64,000 nucleotides of DNA from Calvatia gigantea (GCA_025093985.1 JACAAK010000009.1:1798001-1862000); one strand, 5' to 3'. Positions 23,661 through 38,649 are shown, counted from the first letter of the stretch. The notes: a model not told the origin generated them from the sequence alone. Numbers and translations: made by a program.

Positions 23661-23678
23661 CACCCCCCACCCCCCCCA
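23661..23678. promoter_or_regulatory. C-rich block with CCCCAC (possible CreA/Mig1 site)
   Basis: CCCCAC read on the other strand is GTGGGG, fitting the SYGGRG consensus for the fungal carbon-catabolite repressor. Short, degenerate motif in a C-rich tract, so weak evidence. Confidence 0.3.
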
Positions 23679-23749
23679 TATTTATATCCACCTTGAAACT
23701 ATCCACAAAATCCAACACCGTTAACCAACCGACTAGCCAACGACCAGCA

Positions 23750-26627
23750 ATGCCAGGCCAAGAACTTACTAGACCGAACCCTCCTCCTGACCCGTCCACC
23801 CTCTCGGACGCCATCCTCGACCAGGCCGTTAAACTCGATTTCGCAAACTTTCTTTCACAAGTTGACCTTGAATCTATCCAAACCTTCAGACGCGCTGCAA
23901 ACTACATCGCTGCAGGTCCGTTCACTAGTACCCTCATGCCCTCACCTATAACCTCCGCATACAGCTATGATATTCCTCAAAGACAACGTCCTTCTTGAAC
24001 GTGACCTGACCTTCGATGACATCAAACCTCGTCTTCTCGGCCACTGGGGCACTTGTCCCGGTCTCAGCCTCGTCTATGCACACCTTAACAGACTCATCCG
24101 CGACCGCAACCTCGACATGCTCTACGTCGTTGGTCCAGGCCACGGCGCACCCGGCATCCTCTCCTGTCTGTGGCTCGAAGACTCTCTCGGTACCTTTAAT
24201 AGCAAATATCCCCGCAACCTCGATGGTCTCACAAATCTTATCACCAGCTTCAGTGTGCCTGGTGGATTCCCAAGGTACGCTCCCTCTGTCTTTCTCCCCT
24301 GGATCCGTGGCGCTGACGGGTTGGACCTGCAGCCACATCAATGCGGAAACTCCAGGCTCTATACACGAAGGAGGGGAACTCGGTTATGCCCTCAGTGTCG
24401 CCTTCGGTGCAGTCATGGACAACCCAAATCTTATCGTCACATGCGTCGTAGGTGACGGCGAAGCAGAGACTGGACCAACTGCTACAGCATGGCATGCCTA
24501 TAAGTACATCGACCCAGCAGAATCTGGCGCTGTTCTCCCCATCGTGCACATCAATGGCTTCAAAATCTCCGAGAGGACCATCTATGGAACTATGGATGAC
24601 AAGGAACTCGTCTCCCTTTTCCTGTAGGCACATCTATCCCTTTCAGTTTATTCCTCCCCATTCACCAGGAGCTTTCTAGTGGATACGGCTACCAACCCCG
24701 TATCGTCTCTGACCTTAACGACCTCGATAACGACATCGCAGCATCCTTGTCCTGGGCCATAGACGAAATACACAGGATCCAACAAGCCGCTCGCTCTGGG
24801 AAGCCAATCGTAAAACCACGCTGGCCCGTCATCCTCCTCCGAACACCCAAAGGCCTGTCGGCACCTCAACACGATCCTGAAGGGGGTATCATCGAAGGCT
24901 CTTTCCACTCCCACCAAGTTCCCTTGCCTAAGGCCAAGACGGATCAAAAGCATCTCACACTTTTGCAAGAGTGGCTTAGGAGCTATAGACCTGGCGAACT
25001 CTTTGAGAAACACGGAGCTCCCGTAGAAGCCATTCGGAGGCTCATCCCCACCGCCAACGAGAAAAAGCTGGGTCAGAAGGCGGAGTCCTACAAGGGTTAC
25101 ATCCCGCTCAAGACACCCGACTGGAAACCCCTCGGCGCCGAAAAAGGAACCCAGGAGAGTTGTATGATCCGAGTCGGTCAATATTTGCGAGAGGTGATCG
25201 CTGCGTACGTGTTCCTAGTTGTTACTAATGAACACACCAATTTGACTGATACGATAACAGGAATCCAAAGACATTCCGAATCTTCTCCCCTGATGAGCTA
25301 GTATCCAACAAACTCGATGCTGTCTTTGACAACACGGGACGGAACTTCCAGTGGGACGCCATGGCTCGTGCTAAAGGCGGGCGTGTCATCGAAATCCTCT
25401 CTGAACATACTTGTCAAGGCATGCTCCAAGGGTACACACTCACAGGTCGCACCGGCGTCTTCCCCTCCTACGAGGCTTTCCTCGGTATCATCCATACCAT
25501 GATGATTCAATACTCCAAGTTCATCAAAATGGCCCGTGAGACAACATGGAGACAACCCTGTGGCTCGCTGAACTACATCGAAACTTCAACCTGGGCAAGA
25601 CAGGAACATAATGGGTTTTCGCATCAAAATCCGAGTTTCATTGGTGCCGTGCTGGACGTCAAGTCGAGCGCTGCCAGGGTTTACCTACCTCCCGATGCCA
25701 ATTGCGCGCTCAGCACTGTTGCACATTGCCTCAGGGCAAAGAACTATATTAACTTAATTGTTGGGAGTAAACAACCTACGCCTGTCTGGTTGAGTCCTGA
25801 AGAGGCAGACAAAGTGAGTCAACTTAACCTGCCCAATTATCAGGATTGCTCATATCATCTACGTCCCCAGCATTGTATCGCGGGCGCATCCGTCTGGAAC
25901 TTCGCTAGTGTCGACGACGGAATTGACCCGGACGTGTAAGTTTTCGCTCCAGCCTGACCTCACTGCCACCACCCTAACTTTGACTATCTTGATTCTTTAG
26001 GGTGCTTGTGGGCATCGGCGTAGAGGTAACATTCGAAGTCATCGCCGCTGCCGCCCTCCTGCGCAAACGTGTTCCAAATCTCCGGGTCCGCGTCGTCAAC
26101 GTCACAGACCTCATGATTCTCACCCGCACAGGCTCTCACCCACATTCACTCAATGGCGAAGAGTTTAACACCCTCTTCACCGACAACAGACCCATCCACT
26201 TCAACTATCATGGATATCCAATTGAGTTACAGGGACTGCTGTATGGTCGACCTAGTTTGATGGAACGTGTCAGCATTGGCGGATATAAAGAAGAGGGAAC
26301 CACAACGTCGCCGTTCGATGTAAGTCGTCCTCGCACATTTCCTTGTTGATTCCTGCTAATCGACTCTTGTATAGATGATGTTATGTAATAATACTTCGCG
26401 TTATGATGTCGCTGTTGCCGCTATCCGAGGCGGGGCACAAGTCAACCCCAAGGTTGCCGTGAATGCGCATATCGAGATTAGTGCTTTGGGGCACGAAGCG
26501 CAAAAGATACGAGACTACATCTACGAGCACGGAAAAGGTAAGCTTTGGTGTTCACCTCGATAGATCGCATGATCTAATGTCGCCGCTAGACCCAGATGAC
26601 ACCTACGACACGCCCACTTTTAATTAG
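23750..26627 (+). CDS. XFP: Xylulose-5-phosphate/fructose-6-phosphate phosphoketolase
   Basis: ThDP enzyme that splits xylulose-5-phosphate (or fructose-6-phosphate) with phosphate to acetyl phosphate plus glyceraldehyde-3-phosphate (or erythrose-4-phosphate). Start [20 protein letters not shown]. Landmarks: [59 protein letters not shown], the ThDP motif [30 protein letters not shown], the middle-domain [14 protein letters not shown], EGYxxTGR-like [19 protein letters not shown], and [20 protein letters not shown]. It ends [12 protein letters not shown], stop at 26625. About eight introns of 45-60 bases, all in phase; no frame problem. Length of about 800 residues is normal for the family. 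With the neighbouring acetate kinase it makes the full phosphoketolase shunt, saving carbon from pentose phosphate and giving ATP. Confidence 0.95.
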
Positions 26628-27083
26628 GTCCCGGGTGGCAGGGTAATAAATAAGTTGTTGGGGGTATTTTGATTGGTAATCTCACTCCAAAAAAATTGTA
26701 GGGATGTAAAATAATAAAAACGGACGCAATTCTTATTTTGTTTTCCTAAGAGCGCCCCATAACTCTGAAAGGCCTGGATTTCGGCTACGCCTTGAAACTC
26801 GCCAAACATAGCGCTGGAAGGAAACGGGGCGTGGGTCCGAAACCTCTGCCCTCTTACGTCCTTCGACACCGGCCGGACTGATGTTTCTAATCACGGATTG
26901 TTGCTAAAACAGACTGAGAAGTCTCACTTTCGGAGGCAGGTAAACCAAATAAATACAAAACGATTTACACTTCTACAATATGATAAAATATAGATATGCA
27001 AAATAACCTTAGTCAAAGAAGTAAGCTAGGGACTCAATGGCGAGTGAGGATGGAAAAAAGTAAAACAGCCCATGGAACAATTA
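26628..27083. other. Intergenic 3' region between convergent genes
   Basis: Terminator region of phosphoketolase (+) and the sirtuin (-). AT-rich, no recognised gene. Confidence 0.5.
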
Positions 27084-29092
27084 TCATCCAGGACTGGAAA
27101 GTCCAATCTGCGTTGAACGAAGGCACGAAATGGGAAGAGCGTCGTAATCGTCCATCTCGTCTTCCGATAATCCGATTTCGATAATAGATGAAGTCAGATC
27201 ACTAACGCTCAGTGATGTAGGTGCGGGTGCAAGTGGAGGTGCAAGAGCGCGGGTGTAAGCGGCGACAGGGAGCCTAAAGCGGGATGGAGGTGTATCTTCG
27301 GGCGTGGGTGGCAATCGTAAAACAGTAGACCGTACTGGTGTTCGGAACGAAAGGGGTGGGATATCCACATAACAGATTCGCTTTCGAGGCGGGATACGAA
27401 TCGTCAAAGGAGGGGCGGAGGAAGAACCAGCTTCCGAAGGCAGCGGAGGGAGCATGTCGGTATCTGTGTCAGAATTTGGATGCGATGTCGGTGGCGATTC
27501 GGGCGGTGATGGCGGCAGAATAACTTTTCGCCTTTTTGAGGTTGTCGATTCAGATTTGGATTTCCGCTTTGACGGTTTGGGCGTTACTGACGGAAGTTGG
27601 GTTGCTGAGTCTTCAGTAATAGTTGTCGTAGTCATGGCATTTGCAGTTGTAAGAGCAGCCTCCTCCTCCCGTTTTTTCCTCTTCTCAATTGCCAGTTCCT
27701 TTGCTTTTGCCTGTCTTTCGAGTTCTTCCTGAAGTAGGCGGGCAAATTGTTGGGCATCCCCCTGTAACCAAACGTCAAAGACGCCTTCCCACTCTCGCGT
27801 GGGCACCGGAAAGTCGAAGATTTAGATAGACAGCCTTCATCGATTGTTCTTCATCGCTGCCGGAGGACGGCTTTGTCGAGTTGAGGGCTTGCAGATGTAC
27901 TGGACGTAGACGATGAACTCCCCTCTTCTTTTGCTGCCAAAGCATTCGAAGTCCGTGATCGGACGGCCTTTGAGAACACTCGGACCATACGCTTTGTCCC
28001 AGGGACCCGAAGACTCGTCCCAACCACTAGCAAGAGATCTGCACCACTCCGTCCCTTCGACCCCATCAAATCCCTTCTCACAACCTCGCCTACACCCTCT
28101 CCATTCATGTGTGCTTCATTATACAACACGACACTAGGTCGAAGCTTTCCTATCCCACGGGGCCGCTTCCCAAACAGTTGTCTGGTTCTCTCCAGGGACG
28201 CGCATTCAGGGCATTGCGGGGGCTGACCGGTAGCCAATGATGAAAGGTGTTCGTGCAGTGGAAACGAATTGGTGCAGACTTGACAGTGGACAGATTGAAG
28301 GGTTCCATGTAGCGGGATACACCGAGGGGTTTCCATCGGCGGTGAAGGAAGTCGAGTAGATGATGGTGCGGATGTGTCTAGAGTAGGATCTACGTTGTCA
28401 TTGCAGTCATCAAGTGGTTGCGGTTTACTGGGTGATTGCATTGCGGGTGCTTTGCTCTTGGACCGGTGCTTACCCCGCCTATCTCCAAAGTCTGGCATAC
28501 CGAATGAGAGTCCAGACTTTTGTTCTATAGCATCGATGTTTTGGGTGTAAACTCGGAGGAGTTTGCCCTGATCGTCAAGTGCGCGGAGTACACGATGGAA
28601 AGCGGTTGGCTCTGCATCTTGTGATAATCTAGAGAGCTGAGCGATCATTTGGCAGAAGAGTGAGGTGGTGTGTTCAGACTATGAGTTGTAGAAACAGTCG
28701 GTTGAGAATAAAACCAAAAACAGAGTCCTAGAGAACCCACGTACATTAAAGACCGATGCATCAAAAAGATCTTTTCCTGAAGCTAGATTCTCCCGAGGAT
28801 TATCGCGCTTCAACGTTCGAAAGAGACCTTCTGGTGACCGAAAATCAGGAATCCCCGCCTGCACCGAGATTCCAGCACCTTTGGAACGACCGATATTTCT
28901 GAGCGTCTAATGCCAGGAAAGCATGGGGAATGCACGAACCACAAACAGCTACGATGCGTTTTGCCTTCAAGATAGTTTGTATGACCTTATGCAGTTGTGC
29001 GGTGGCAGTTTGGTGACTGCGATAAAAAGGGCGGGGAAGATGGAAGAGGTGTATTAGCCTCTAGAGGAAGAAAGAGGGTCATCCTGAGATGG
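27084..29092 (-). CDS. Hst3/Hst4-like sirtuin, NAD-dependent histone deacetylase, with apparent +1 frameshifts
   Basis: Nuclear class I sirtuin. The NAD pocket reads IVAVCGAGISVQAGIPDFRS after an intron at about 28881-28943, then FRTLKRDNPRENLASGKDLF. It continues with the VYTQNIDAIEQKSGL motif, catalytic His in CIPLHGTLQ, zinc ligands CQVC and CPEC, NEAHMNGEG and LLLVVGTSLRVPGTKRMVR. A long Lys/Ser/Pro-rich tail with KRKSKSESTTSKRRK, a likely nuclear signal, runs to the stop at 27084. The frame moves +1 between the N-terminal peptide and QLHKVIQTILKAK (about 28985-29030), again at 27855-27960, and precisely at 27819, where AVYLN continues as FDFPVPTREWEG one base later. Hst3/4 remove H3K56 acetylation; that substrate is inferred from similarity. 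The start used (29092) is provisional. Confidence 0.82.
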
Positions 29093-30562
29093 CGGTGGTG
29101 GTGGGTGATGGAAAGGTGAGATGGTGGGCGACAGCCGAGGCAGCATTCGGCGTGGCGCGGGAACTTGAACTCCTGCTTCGTCCTTCGCCTTCCAACACAC
29201 TTTGCCATTAGTCCCACGTTTTTCTCATTCTCAGCACATCTTTGGACCCAGAACCACACACTCTGTTTCTTCTAGGTCATACAACTCAATTTATAGTCAT
29301 CCCCTTCACATTTTGACACCTAACAATCCTCATTGCTTTCCCCGCACAAGGCATGTCAGTTCACAAACAACTGACGTCTGTTATTAAGCCACAACGACGA
29401 CTTACTTGGGAGGCCATCTCTCTCTCACGAGCAATGACATTCTTCCTTGTGTCAGAAGGTCCACTGTCTATTTACGCAGCTGAATGACGAATTTCCGCTG
29501 TCGTTCTTCGTGCGGCGTGTTCACTTCAAGCTCAAGCTTTACCTGGGGACCAGCGAATCTAGCCAATTCATATCGAAACCTAATCAACCTAGTAGTATTT
29601 CCTTGCATAAACGATGCCATACGGCATACTTGGGGGGTTGAAGAAGCCCAAGCAAATACCAACGAAATCTGAAGTGATCTTCACAAGTTTAGCATACAAG
29701 CCCCGTGGTCGAGCTGTAGTCCCTTCATCTACTTAATGCCCCAACTCACATATCGCTTTGCGAAAAGAACCTGACTACTCCCGCCCTGGGCAACATCGCT
29801 GCCACCACTCAATAGTTCACTGTCAGAACCAATGACGCACGGTGGTAACACAACATTCATTATCCAGTTATTTTAAGAACTCCACCACAATTAAATGTAT
29901 TCTTGTTTTTTTTCTAAGCGCCCATATGTTTTTCTAAAACGGCCATCCGGTATGAATTTTACCGTCAATTACACAACCGGTAAGAAATGCGATTAAAAGT
30001 TCGAAAACGCTAGAGGCCACTCAAAACAACCTCACAGTGGGTGGTGATGGAGTCCCAATACAGATGACGGATCTTTGCGACAATTCTCCATGTCAGCGGT
30101 CTTTTCAAGCCCGGATCTGACATTATGCATTAAGTATTTACCGGCCCACGTGGTGAGTGAACAGGCGGCAGGATAGCGAGAGGTGGCCTGAGATAGCGGG
30201 GAACCCTCGTATGATCAGCCGCTCTATGGGCTTCCGCGAGCGCTTGATACCACATTTTCTGTTCTCTAGAAACCCAAGGTTTATCCGTTTGTACTTGTCC
30301 GGCCTGGTAAGAACTCACACCTTCTCGGTGACATCAACGAAATGAGGTGGAGCCACCTGAAGTAGTCTTACTCATGTTGTGCAACCAGAGGCCAAAGTAT
30401 GATGCCGTAAGTGACGACAGAGAAAGCGGTTTAAAATTAGAATCATAACATACAAATACAACCGAAATATTTATTAGAGCAGAGGACAGCAGACGAACGT
30501 TTTTCAGTGGCAGCCAACCGAACAAAACAGCACCTCTCCTGTGATCAAGTTGAACAGTTAAT
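29093..30562. other. Intergenic region, 1.5 kb, one weak small ORF
   Basis: No supported gene. A minus-strand open frame at 30130-30318 reads MSSYQAGQVQTDKPWVSREQ, later ending PRYLRPPLAILPPVHSPRGP. The Arg/Pro-rich end is protein-like, but no family or confident splice partner was found. The rest has short frames only. Confidence 0.4.
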
Positions 30563-31255
30563 TTATTTCCTGAGTTTCCAAGCTCCATCAACCCCAGCCT
30601 TGGAAAACCTCTCGGCAGCATCTCCGTCAGGTTGCGGGTTCCTCTCAGCAAGTTCACCCTTGCCTGGAGTAACTCCTCCCTGATCCATCATTCTCAATCC
30701 ACCAGAACTACCACCCTGTTCTCCCATCTCACCTGGTGCTGTTCTATATCTGATGGCTGAACTGGCACCTACACCACCGTAGTGTTGAGGGACTGCACGA
30801 GTGGTAAATTCATGTGCTGCACTGGAAGAAGTGGAGCTGACCTGAGCGTCTTTAAAGTTGGGTGCTTCTGTGGGGGCATAGTTCACGTAAGGTGATGATG
30901 TGGGGTAGGCCCCAGAAGGCACCTCATAATGATTTGCAGACGCGTCAGGTTGCGAGACGACATAGGTACGATTTTCGGCAGAGGGCGTAATGGGTTCGGA
31001 AGAGAAGTCGGACTGTTTCTCATAAACAGTAAACGGATTGGCAGCCTCGGATTGGGATGGTTGTGACTGCGCAGTCTGGCCAAGGACAACAGTAGGGGGA
31101 GTGGAAAGAACGGATAGGGGTATATTGTCGGGCACAACGTGCGACCGTGGCAAGGGGTCGAAGAAAAGCAGACATCGTGAAGTGAGACACGGCACACGGT
31201 AGGAAAAGGAGTGAATATTTGTTGTTGGAGGCATTAGGGGCTTTATATCACCCAT
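30563..31255 (-). CDS. Serine/proline-rich disordered protein, unknown function
   Basis: One open stretch of about 230 codons ending in GVDGAWKLRK and a stop at 30563. Composition is Ser/Pro/Thr/Tyr-rich (AANPFTVYEKQSDFSSEPIT, SPYVNYAPTEAPNF), like the cytoplasmic tails of the MARVEL and Mid2-like proteins in this window. The first 40 residues (from MGDIKPLMPP) look less coding-like and may be leader or intron, so the true start may lie downstream or in an unseen upstream exon. No membrane helix or domain can be identified. Possibly the tail of a membrane protein. Confidence 0.45.
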   Translation of the reverse strand: MGDIKPLMPPTTNIHSFSYRVPCLTSRCLLFFDPLPRSHVVPDNIPLSVLSTPPTVVLGQTAQSQPSQSEAANPFTVYEKQSDFSSEPITPSAENRTYVVSQPDASANHYEVPSGAYPTSSPYVNYAPTEAPNFKDAQVSSTSSSAAHEFTTRAVPQHYGGVGASSAIRYRTAPGEMGEQGGSSGGLRMMDQGGVTPGKGELAERNPQPDGDAAERFSKAGVDGAWKLRK

Positions 31256-31871
31256 TCATGTGAACATTGGGGTAAAGCCCCTCACATCCTGTGACATCCG
31301 TGTGACCGCTGGCCAACCTGCCGAAAGAACCTTTCCGCTCCGCTCAATCCCACCCTTCCCCGCAACGGAACGCTTCTCGTTTCTCAAAGCAGCCTTCCTG
31401 TGATATTGTACCCATGAGAAAGACTACTGGTCCTTTTCCATACATATTCCTATCATCCTCAGGATCCCCCAACCACTACGCTGCCCAGTGACTCGTACGA
31501 TTATGCTGGTTGCGAAATCAGGCGACCCCTACCAAAAAGGGTCCTTCGTTCGCTTTACACGGTGCATGTCGGCATCAACCCTCTCAATTTTGAAAAGGGA
31601 TCGACATTCGTGAGACATGACACGACTTACAGACAGCTTATACTTCCGAGGTCCTCCGTACGACCTTTGCAACCCACGTAATCCACTTACCTCCCGATCA
31701 CTTGATACCTCCGACATGTTTTCCTGACAAGCTGGAAGTCCATCCACCTTCCTATGTTGGCGTCAGTTGGGGCGTAGTAAAACATTTCCGGGTACATCAG
31801 GAATGTTCTCAACATCTAGATTATAACTAAGGCTTGCGCTACGCCTGCGTTTGCGGCCAAACATCATAAGT
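31256..31871. other. Intergenic region
   Basis: Between two minus-strand genes. No motif, repeat or gene recognised. Confidence 0.45.
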
Positions 31872-34520
<2,649 letters not shown>

Positions 34521-35045
34521 TCTGGCACGAATGTGGCTTGCGGGAGATAAAAGATAAGGCGGGCGCTTGAACGTGCTCAGATATATTCGGCATCTTCATC
34601 ACGAGACAAGGTGTAAACGTTTTGATTCGACTAATGCATATTTGAGTCATAGCATTAGAAACGAGAGACTACATAATACATCGGTGGAAGGTATTAACGA
34701 TCTTATTGGGGCTTATCGAAGGAGGTGAGAGTCCAGCCAGACGCTCATCGTCCTGCGTTGGAAATATGGCCGAGAGTGCGAACAATAATCGACAGCGTAG
34801 CTATATATATGAACATGGAAAACATAAGCATGGGCATCAGGGATCGTCGAGGTATTAAGCACGTTTTGAGCTTAGGGTATGATTGTTGGTGGAATTGATG
34901 AAGGAGAGTGTTCGAGTCAACATGCGAAAGCTGAGAAGATGATTCATCAGTAAAAAAGCGGAAGGGAAGGAAGAGGTTGCCACTCACTAGAAAATTTCGT
35001 GAGTACACGCCAGCCCTCGTGCGGGATGCACTACTCAGTAGTGCA
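34521..35045. other. Intergenic region, 3' of casein kinase and promoter of PFK-2 gene
   Basis: No gene seen. Contains most of the hairpin that reaches into the casein kinase stop codon at its right end. Confidence 0.5.
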
Positions 35046-35047
35046 TC
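35025..35047. terminator. Perfect 10-bp hairpin over the casein kinase stop codon
   Basis: gatgcactac, a 3-base loop tca, then gtagtgcatc: a perfect inverted repeat with a 23-base span. On the minus strand it covers the last coding bases and two of three bases of the TGA stop. It could fold in the mRNA; a termination or decay role is only a guess. Confidence 0.4.
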
Positions 35048-37363
35048 ACGGTCGGCAACACAAGATACTCCACAAGCCTCTCTTACGGCCATGACCGCCG
35101 TCCTCACCATGCTCTCCCCTTTGCATTTGATCCCGATCATACATTCCCATCCTTGTCCCATTCATGTTTTGTGGATTCATACCCGGGTTCAACATGTTCT
35201 CGCGGGAATTAGCGGCAAGCTTAACGGCTGGGCTCTGGGTATAGTACGGTTCTGACGCATTCATTTGCAGCACGTTGACATTCTGTGTTGCCTGTGCATT
35301 TGGGGAGTGTCGACCATATCCGTTGCCGACGTTTACGCTCGTTCGATAATTGTTACCAGGCGGGGCAGAGGCGTAGGGGTGCTGGGGGACAATCGCTGAG
35401 CTACTAAGGTTGGGTTCGCGTGGTTGTTGACTTTGTCGGCGGTTGGAGGGTGCGATAGGTTGGACGCTTAAGTCGCGGCTTGCATCACGGTCGCGGGTAT
35501 CTGGTCTTCGCCGCTTCTCTGTATGTGCAGGTGCAGGGCTCACCACAACACCGTTCGGGGCATCGCCGGGCTGGCGTGAAGGTCGGCGGTGGGGGTGATC
35601 ACGATCACGTCTGTCGCGACCATGATGAGTAGTTGAGTTATTTTGCTATGAGAACATATGATGAGGCAGGATCATAGACTGGTATGTTGAAACTTACACT
35701 ACTGGCTTCCCACCCTTTGCCACCATTGAGGGACATCCAGTCGTAGACACCGTCGTCTTGTTCACCAAGTGTCTTCATGACTTTGGTGAACAGTTCTCGG
35801 AGGAAGTCATAATCTGGAGTTTCCTCAAAACCTAACTTGCGGACGTAGTTCATGTAGATAGCGAACTCCTCTATAGACCCTGGTAAGTTGTTTATCCAAT
35901 GGAAACTGTGCTGGCTGACCTGGAAAACCTTCACACAGCTCGGAAATTGGGGTCGATTGTTTCTTTTCCCCGATTTTTTCGTATTTTTGCTTATTGGTCG
36001 CGGCGCGCAGACCCTGCCATGGTAAGCCTCCCCGTAAGAAGTACATGAAAACGTGACCTAGAGATTCCAAATCATCACGCCTCGATTGCTCGCGACCAAG
36101 GTGGGTATTAATCGACATGTACCGAGCAGTCCCAGAAAGTGACTTGCGCTCGCGGTATGGAATATGGACCTTGGTCTTGGGATCGCGGTAGAATTTGGCC
36201 ATACCGAAATCTATGAAAACCAGCATTAATTGAAAGTTCTATTGCGCACAGTTGCCGATGATGGAGTGTGACTGATGGAAAACAAAATGACAGCTGTAAT
36301 CCATCACTTGCGGCATCGAAGTACCCAAAAGGTGATCGTACCGGGGTTAACCGGCGAACAAACGGTCGATTCTTAGCATAAAGGATGGTCTCCTTACTCA
36401 CCGATGAGATGAATAGTGTTGGCCGTTTTACTTCCTGGGACACCAATCAAGAAGTTGTCTGGTTTGATATCACGGTAAATGAGGGATTTTTCATGGACGG
36501 ACTGGACGCGGGTAACCTAAAGAGGGGATGAAAACAAAGATGAGTGACTGCGACAACTTCGGAAGTAAGAGGGCAGGTATTAAGCGCCATTGCTAACCCA
36601 TGTCCAGACTGAGTGGCAACGAAAGGCTACACTACAGAAATGCTGTAAAGAATAGCCTTACCATCTGCTTGGCTGCCATACAAACCGTCTTGATGGAGAA
36701 TTTACGTCCGCACATATCGAAAAGGTCTTCAAGATTAGGACCTAAAAGGTCGATGACAAGGACATTGTGCAAGCCCTCTTGACCGAAATAGTGAACCTGG
36801 GGGATACCGGCTTGTTGGGAATGAGAAAATTGCAGGACGGGGTCCAGCGATTCAAAGTGACATACGGGTGCCATTCAGCGTTCGGTATGACCGGAATTCG
36901 TCTCTAAGCTGGGGTGCATCCGATTTTCGTGGCTCCTGAAGAGACGTTATTCATAGCTATGCGAGGTTCCCAAGGGCAAGACGTACGAATTTGATGGCAA
37001 CTGGGGTGCCAGTCGAAATTTTCGAGCCTAAAATGACATTGGATAGGTTAGGAAAAGAGTCGGAACGGGAACCAGACACAGAACGAGTGGAGCCTGGGCG
37101 CTAGGAAGTCTGTGACAGGCAAGGTCCGAGTACAATGACAAAACAGACCCCCACATGTGGGCGGTAGAGTAAAAAGCAACGTGCGGACACCATACGCTGG
37201 GCTGAGAAAGTGGGCGGGGGGTCACAAACCTTCGAAGACGACACCAAAGGATCCCTCGCCGATCTTTTTCCCCACTCGATAGTGGTTTCCGACGATGCCA
37301 TGTGAAGCTGAGGACTGAGAAGGAGGGGAAGAAGAGGAAGCAATTACATGTGGGGTAGTCATG
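35046..37363 (-). CDS. Yck1/Yck2-type membrane-anchored casein kinase I
   Basis: Ser/Thr kinase of the plasma membrane. The start [20 protein letters not shown] precedes the glycine loop [14 protein letters not shown] and the lysine strand [16 protein letters not shown]. Landmarks: [20 protein letters not shown], catalytic [32 protein letters not shown], the CK1 signature [40 protein letters not shown] and [11 protein letters not shown] Gln/Asn/Pro-rich tail ends LWSILCCRP: the adjacent cysteines near the end are the palmitoylation site used by Yck proteins. Two introns are long for this window (about 190 bases, near 36210-36400 and 37030-37230). Yck kinases act in nutrient sensing, endocytosis and septins. 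No frame problem. Confidence 0.93.
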
Positions 37364-38649
37364 ATGGAAGATATAAGGATGGCGAGGGGCCAGTCCTGGG
37401 ATATATAAAGGAGAGAGCAGATACGCTCAGCTGGCGGGAAAAGAAATGGATTCGTCGGTTGTTGGTCTACAGCGGACTTTCATTTTTACCAGGCACGTGG
37501 CCTTCATCAAACAACATCGTCCCCTCCAAATTCACTCCTCTCCCTGCCAGCCTCACCCCAAGTTACATACCCCCCGTCCTCTTCCCTGCGTACACTTCAC
37601 TACACCTCATGTATCCCTACATACCCTCAGTCATAACATTCAAGCCAGCAAAAAAAAAAATAACCGGTATTGCGCGCCAAAAATGTTTCAAATTCCAGTG
37701 CATGGCTGTTCCTTTGCGTGTTGCTTACCATCTCTATTTCGAGCCATGAGGCCTGAGGCTTGAGGCCCCGTCGAACGTCTCGGACACTCATTCGTGTTTG
37801 CGTCCCAATCGATTTAGCTGGGAGACTTACATTAGTCACCCTGCCTTTATCGTTTCCGCTCTCGGGACTGCTATCTGCCTGTCAACTACTCCTCGAGGGA
37901 TTTCAAGCATGTGGAAATATCAAATGGATCCTACTACCTGATACCTACGGTTCACCCAACCAGAGACAGCGCCCGACCGCATTCTCGAGGCGTTGCGCAC
38001 CCCGATCAGTGCCTCCTGCACCAATTCATCTGGTGCCAGGTTGGGATCCGATCAGCTCGAACCACGTTTCCTTCATGATTCATCAGTAGTCTTCTGGATT
38101 TGTCTCATTCCTTCCCCCACCCTGTTCATTCATGACCTTTACCCGAGTTACTCTTTCCAGTCCAGAGCGCTGTTAACAGCCTTCAGGACAACTCCGCCGT
38201 ATCTTGAGTGAAAGGTTAGCTCTGTCGACTTCAACTCACTCCAGGTAATTTTTCCCTACAAGTCATCCTTTAACCTTCACCTGTTGGGGTACTTTCGGTG
38301 ATGCTTAAAAACTCGCATTTCCCTGTGACGTGTTCCCTACGACCATTTTACGTAGACATATCCACGGCCATATGGTATATGAATAGTGAGAAATAATTTC
38401 TCGACGGACAGGGCAAGATGTTGGGTTGTTGCATCCACTTAATTTATGTACTCACTTTCTCTCGGAAAGGGAAACGCAATAACCTGAGATTTGTTTGGCA
38501 ACCTTGTGAAGAATAAACAACACCTCGCTCATCACACCACCTTTGAATTCAGGTTCTTAACATCACAGACTGGTCCCGAGAGCTTGCCCATTCCTCACAT
38601 TCTCTTCATGTGAGTCGCCTGCTCAAACATATTCTCCGCACAACTTCGA
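37364..38649. other. 1.3-kb intergenic region
   Basis: Divergent promoters of casein kinase I and the F-box gene. An A-run near 37650-37660 (aaaaaaaaaat). Open frames are short and featureless. A first exon of the F-box gene may lie here, ending at the donor at 38610, but no in-phase ATG was found. Confidence 0.45.

Larger units (their letters stand above)
23457..23749. promoter_or_regulatory. Shared bidirectional promoter of acetate kinase and phosphoketolase
   Basis: Only 293 bases separate the two start codons. On the acetate kinase side is TATATATA (23506-23513). On the phosphoketolase side is an AT-rich atatttatatcc near 23678-23689. Between them lie a CRE palindrome (23648-23657) and a C-rich block (23661-23678). 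Confidence 0.65.

Noticed and set aside
27338..27732. Plus-strand frames antisense to the sirtuin tail
   Set aside because: Low-complexity mirror of the Ser/Thr/Pro-rich sirtuin C-terminus.
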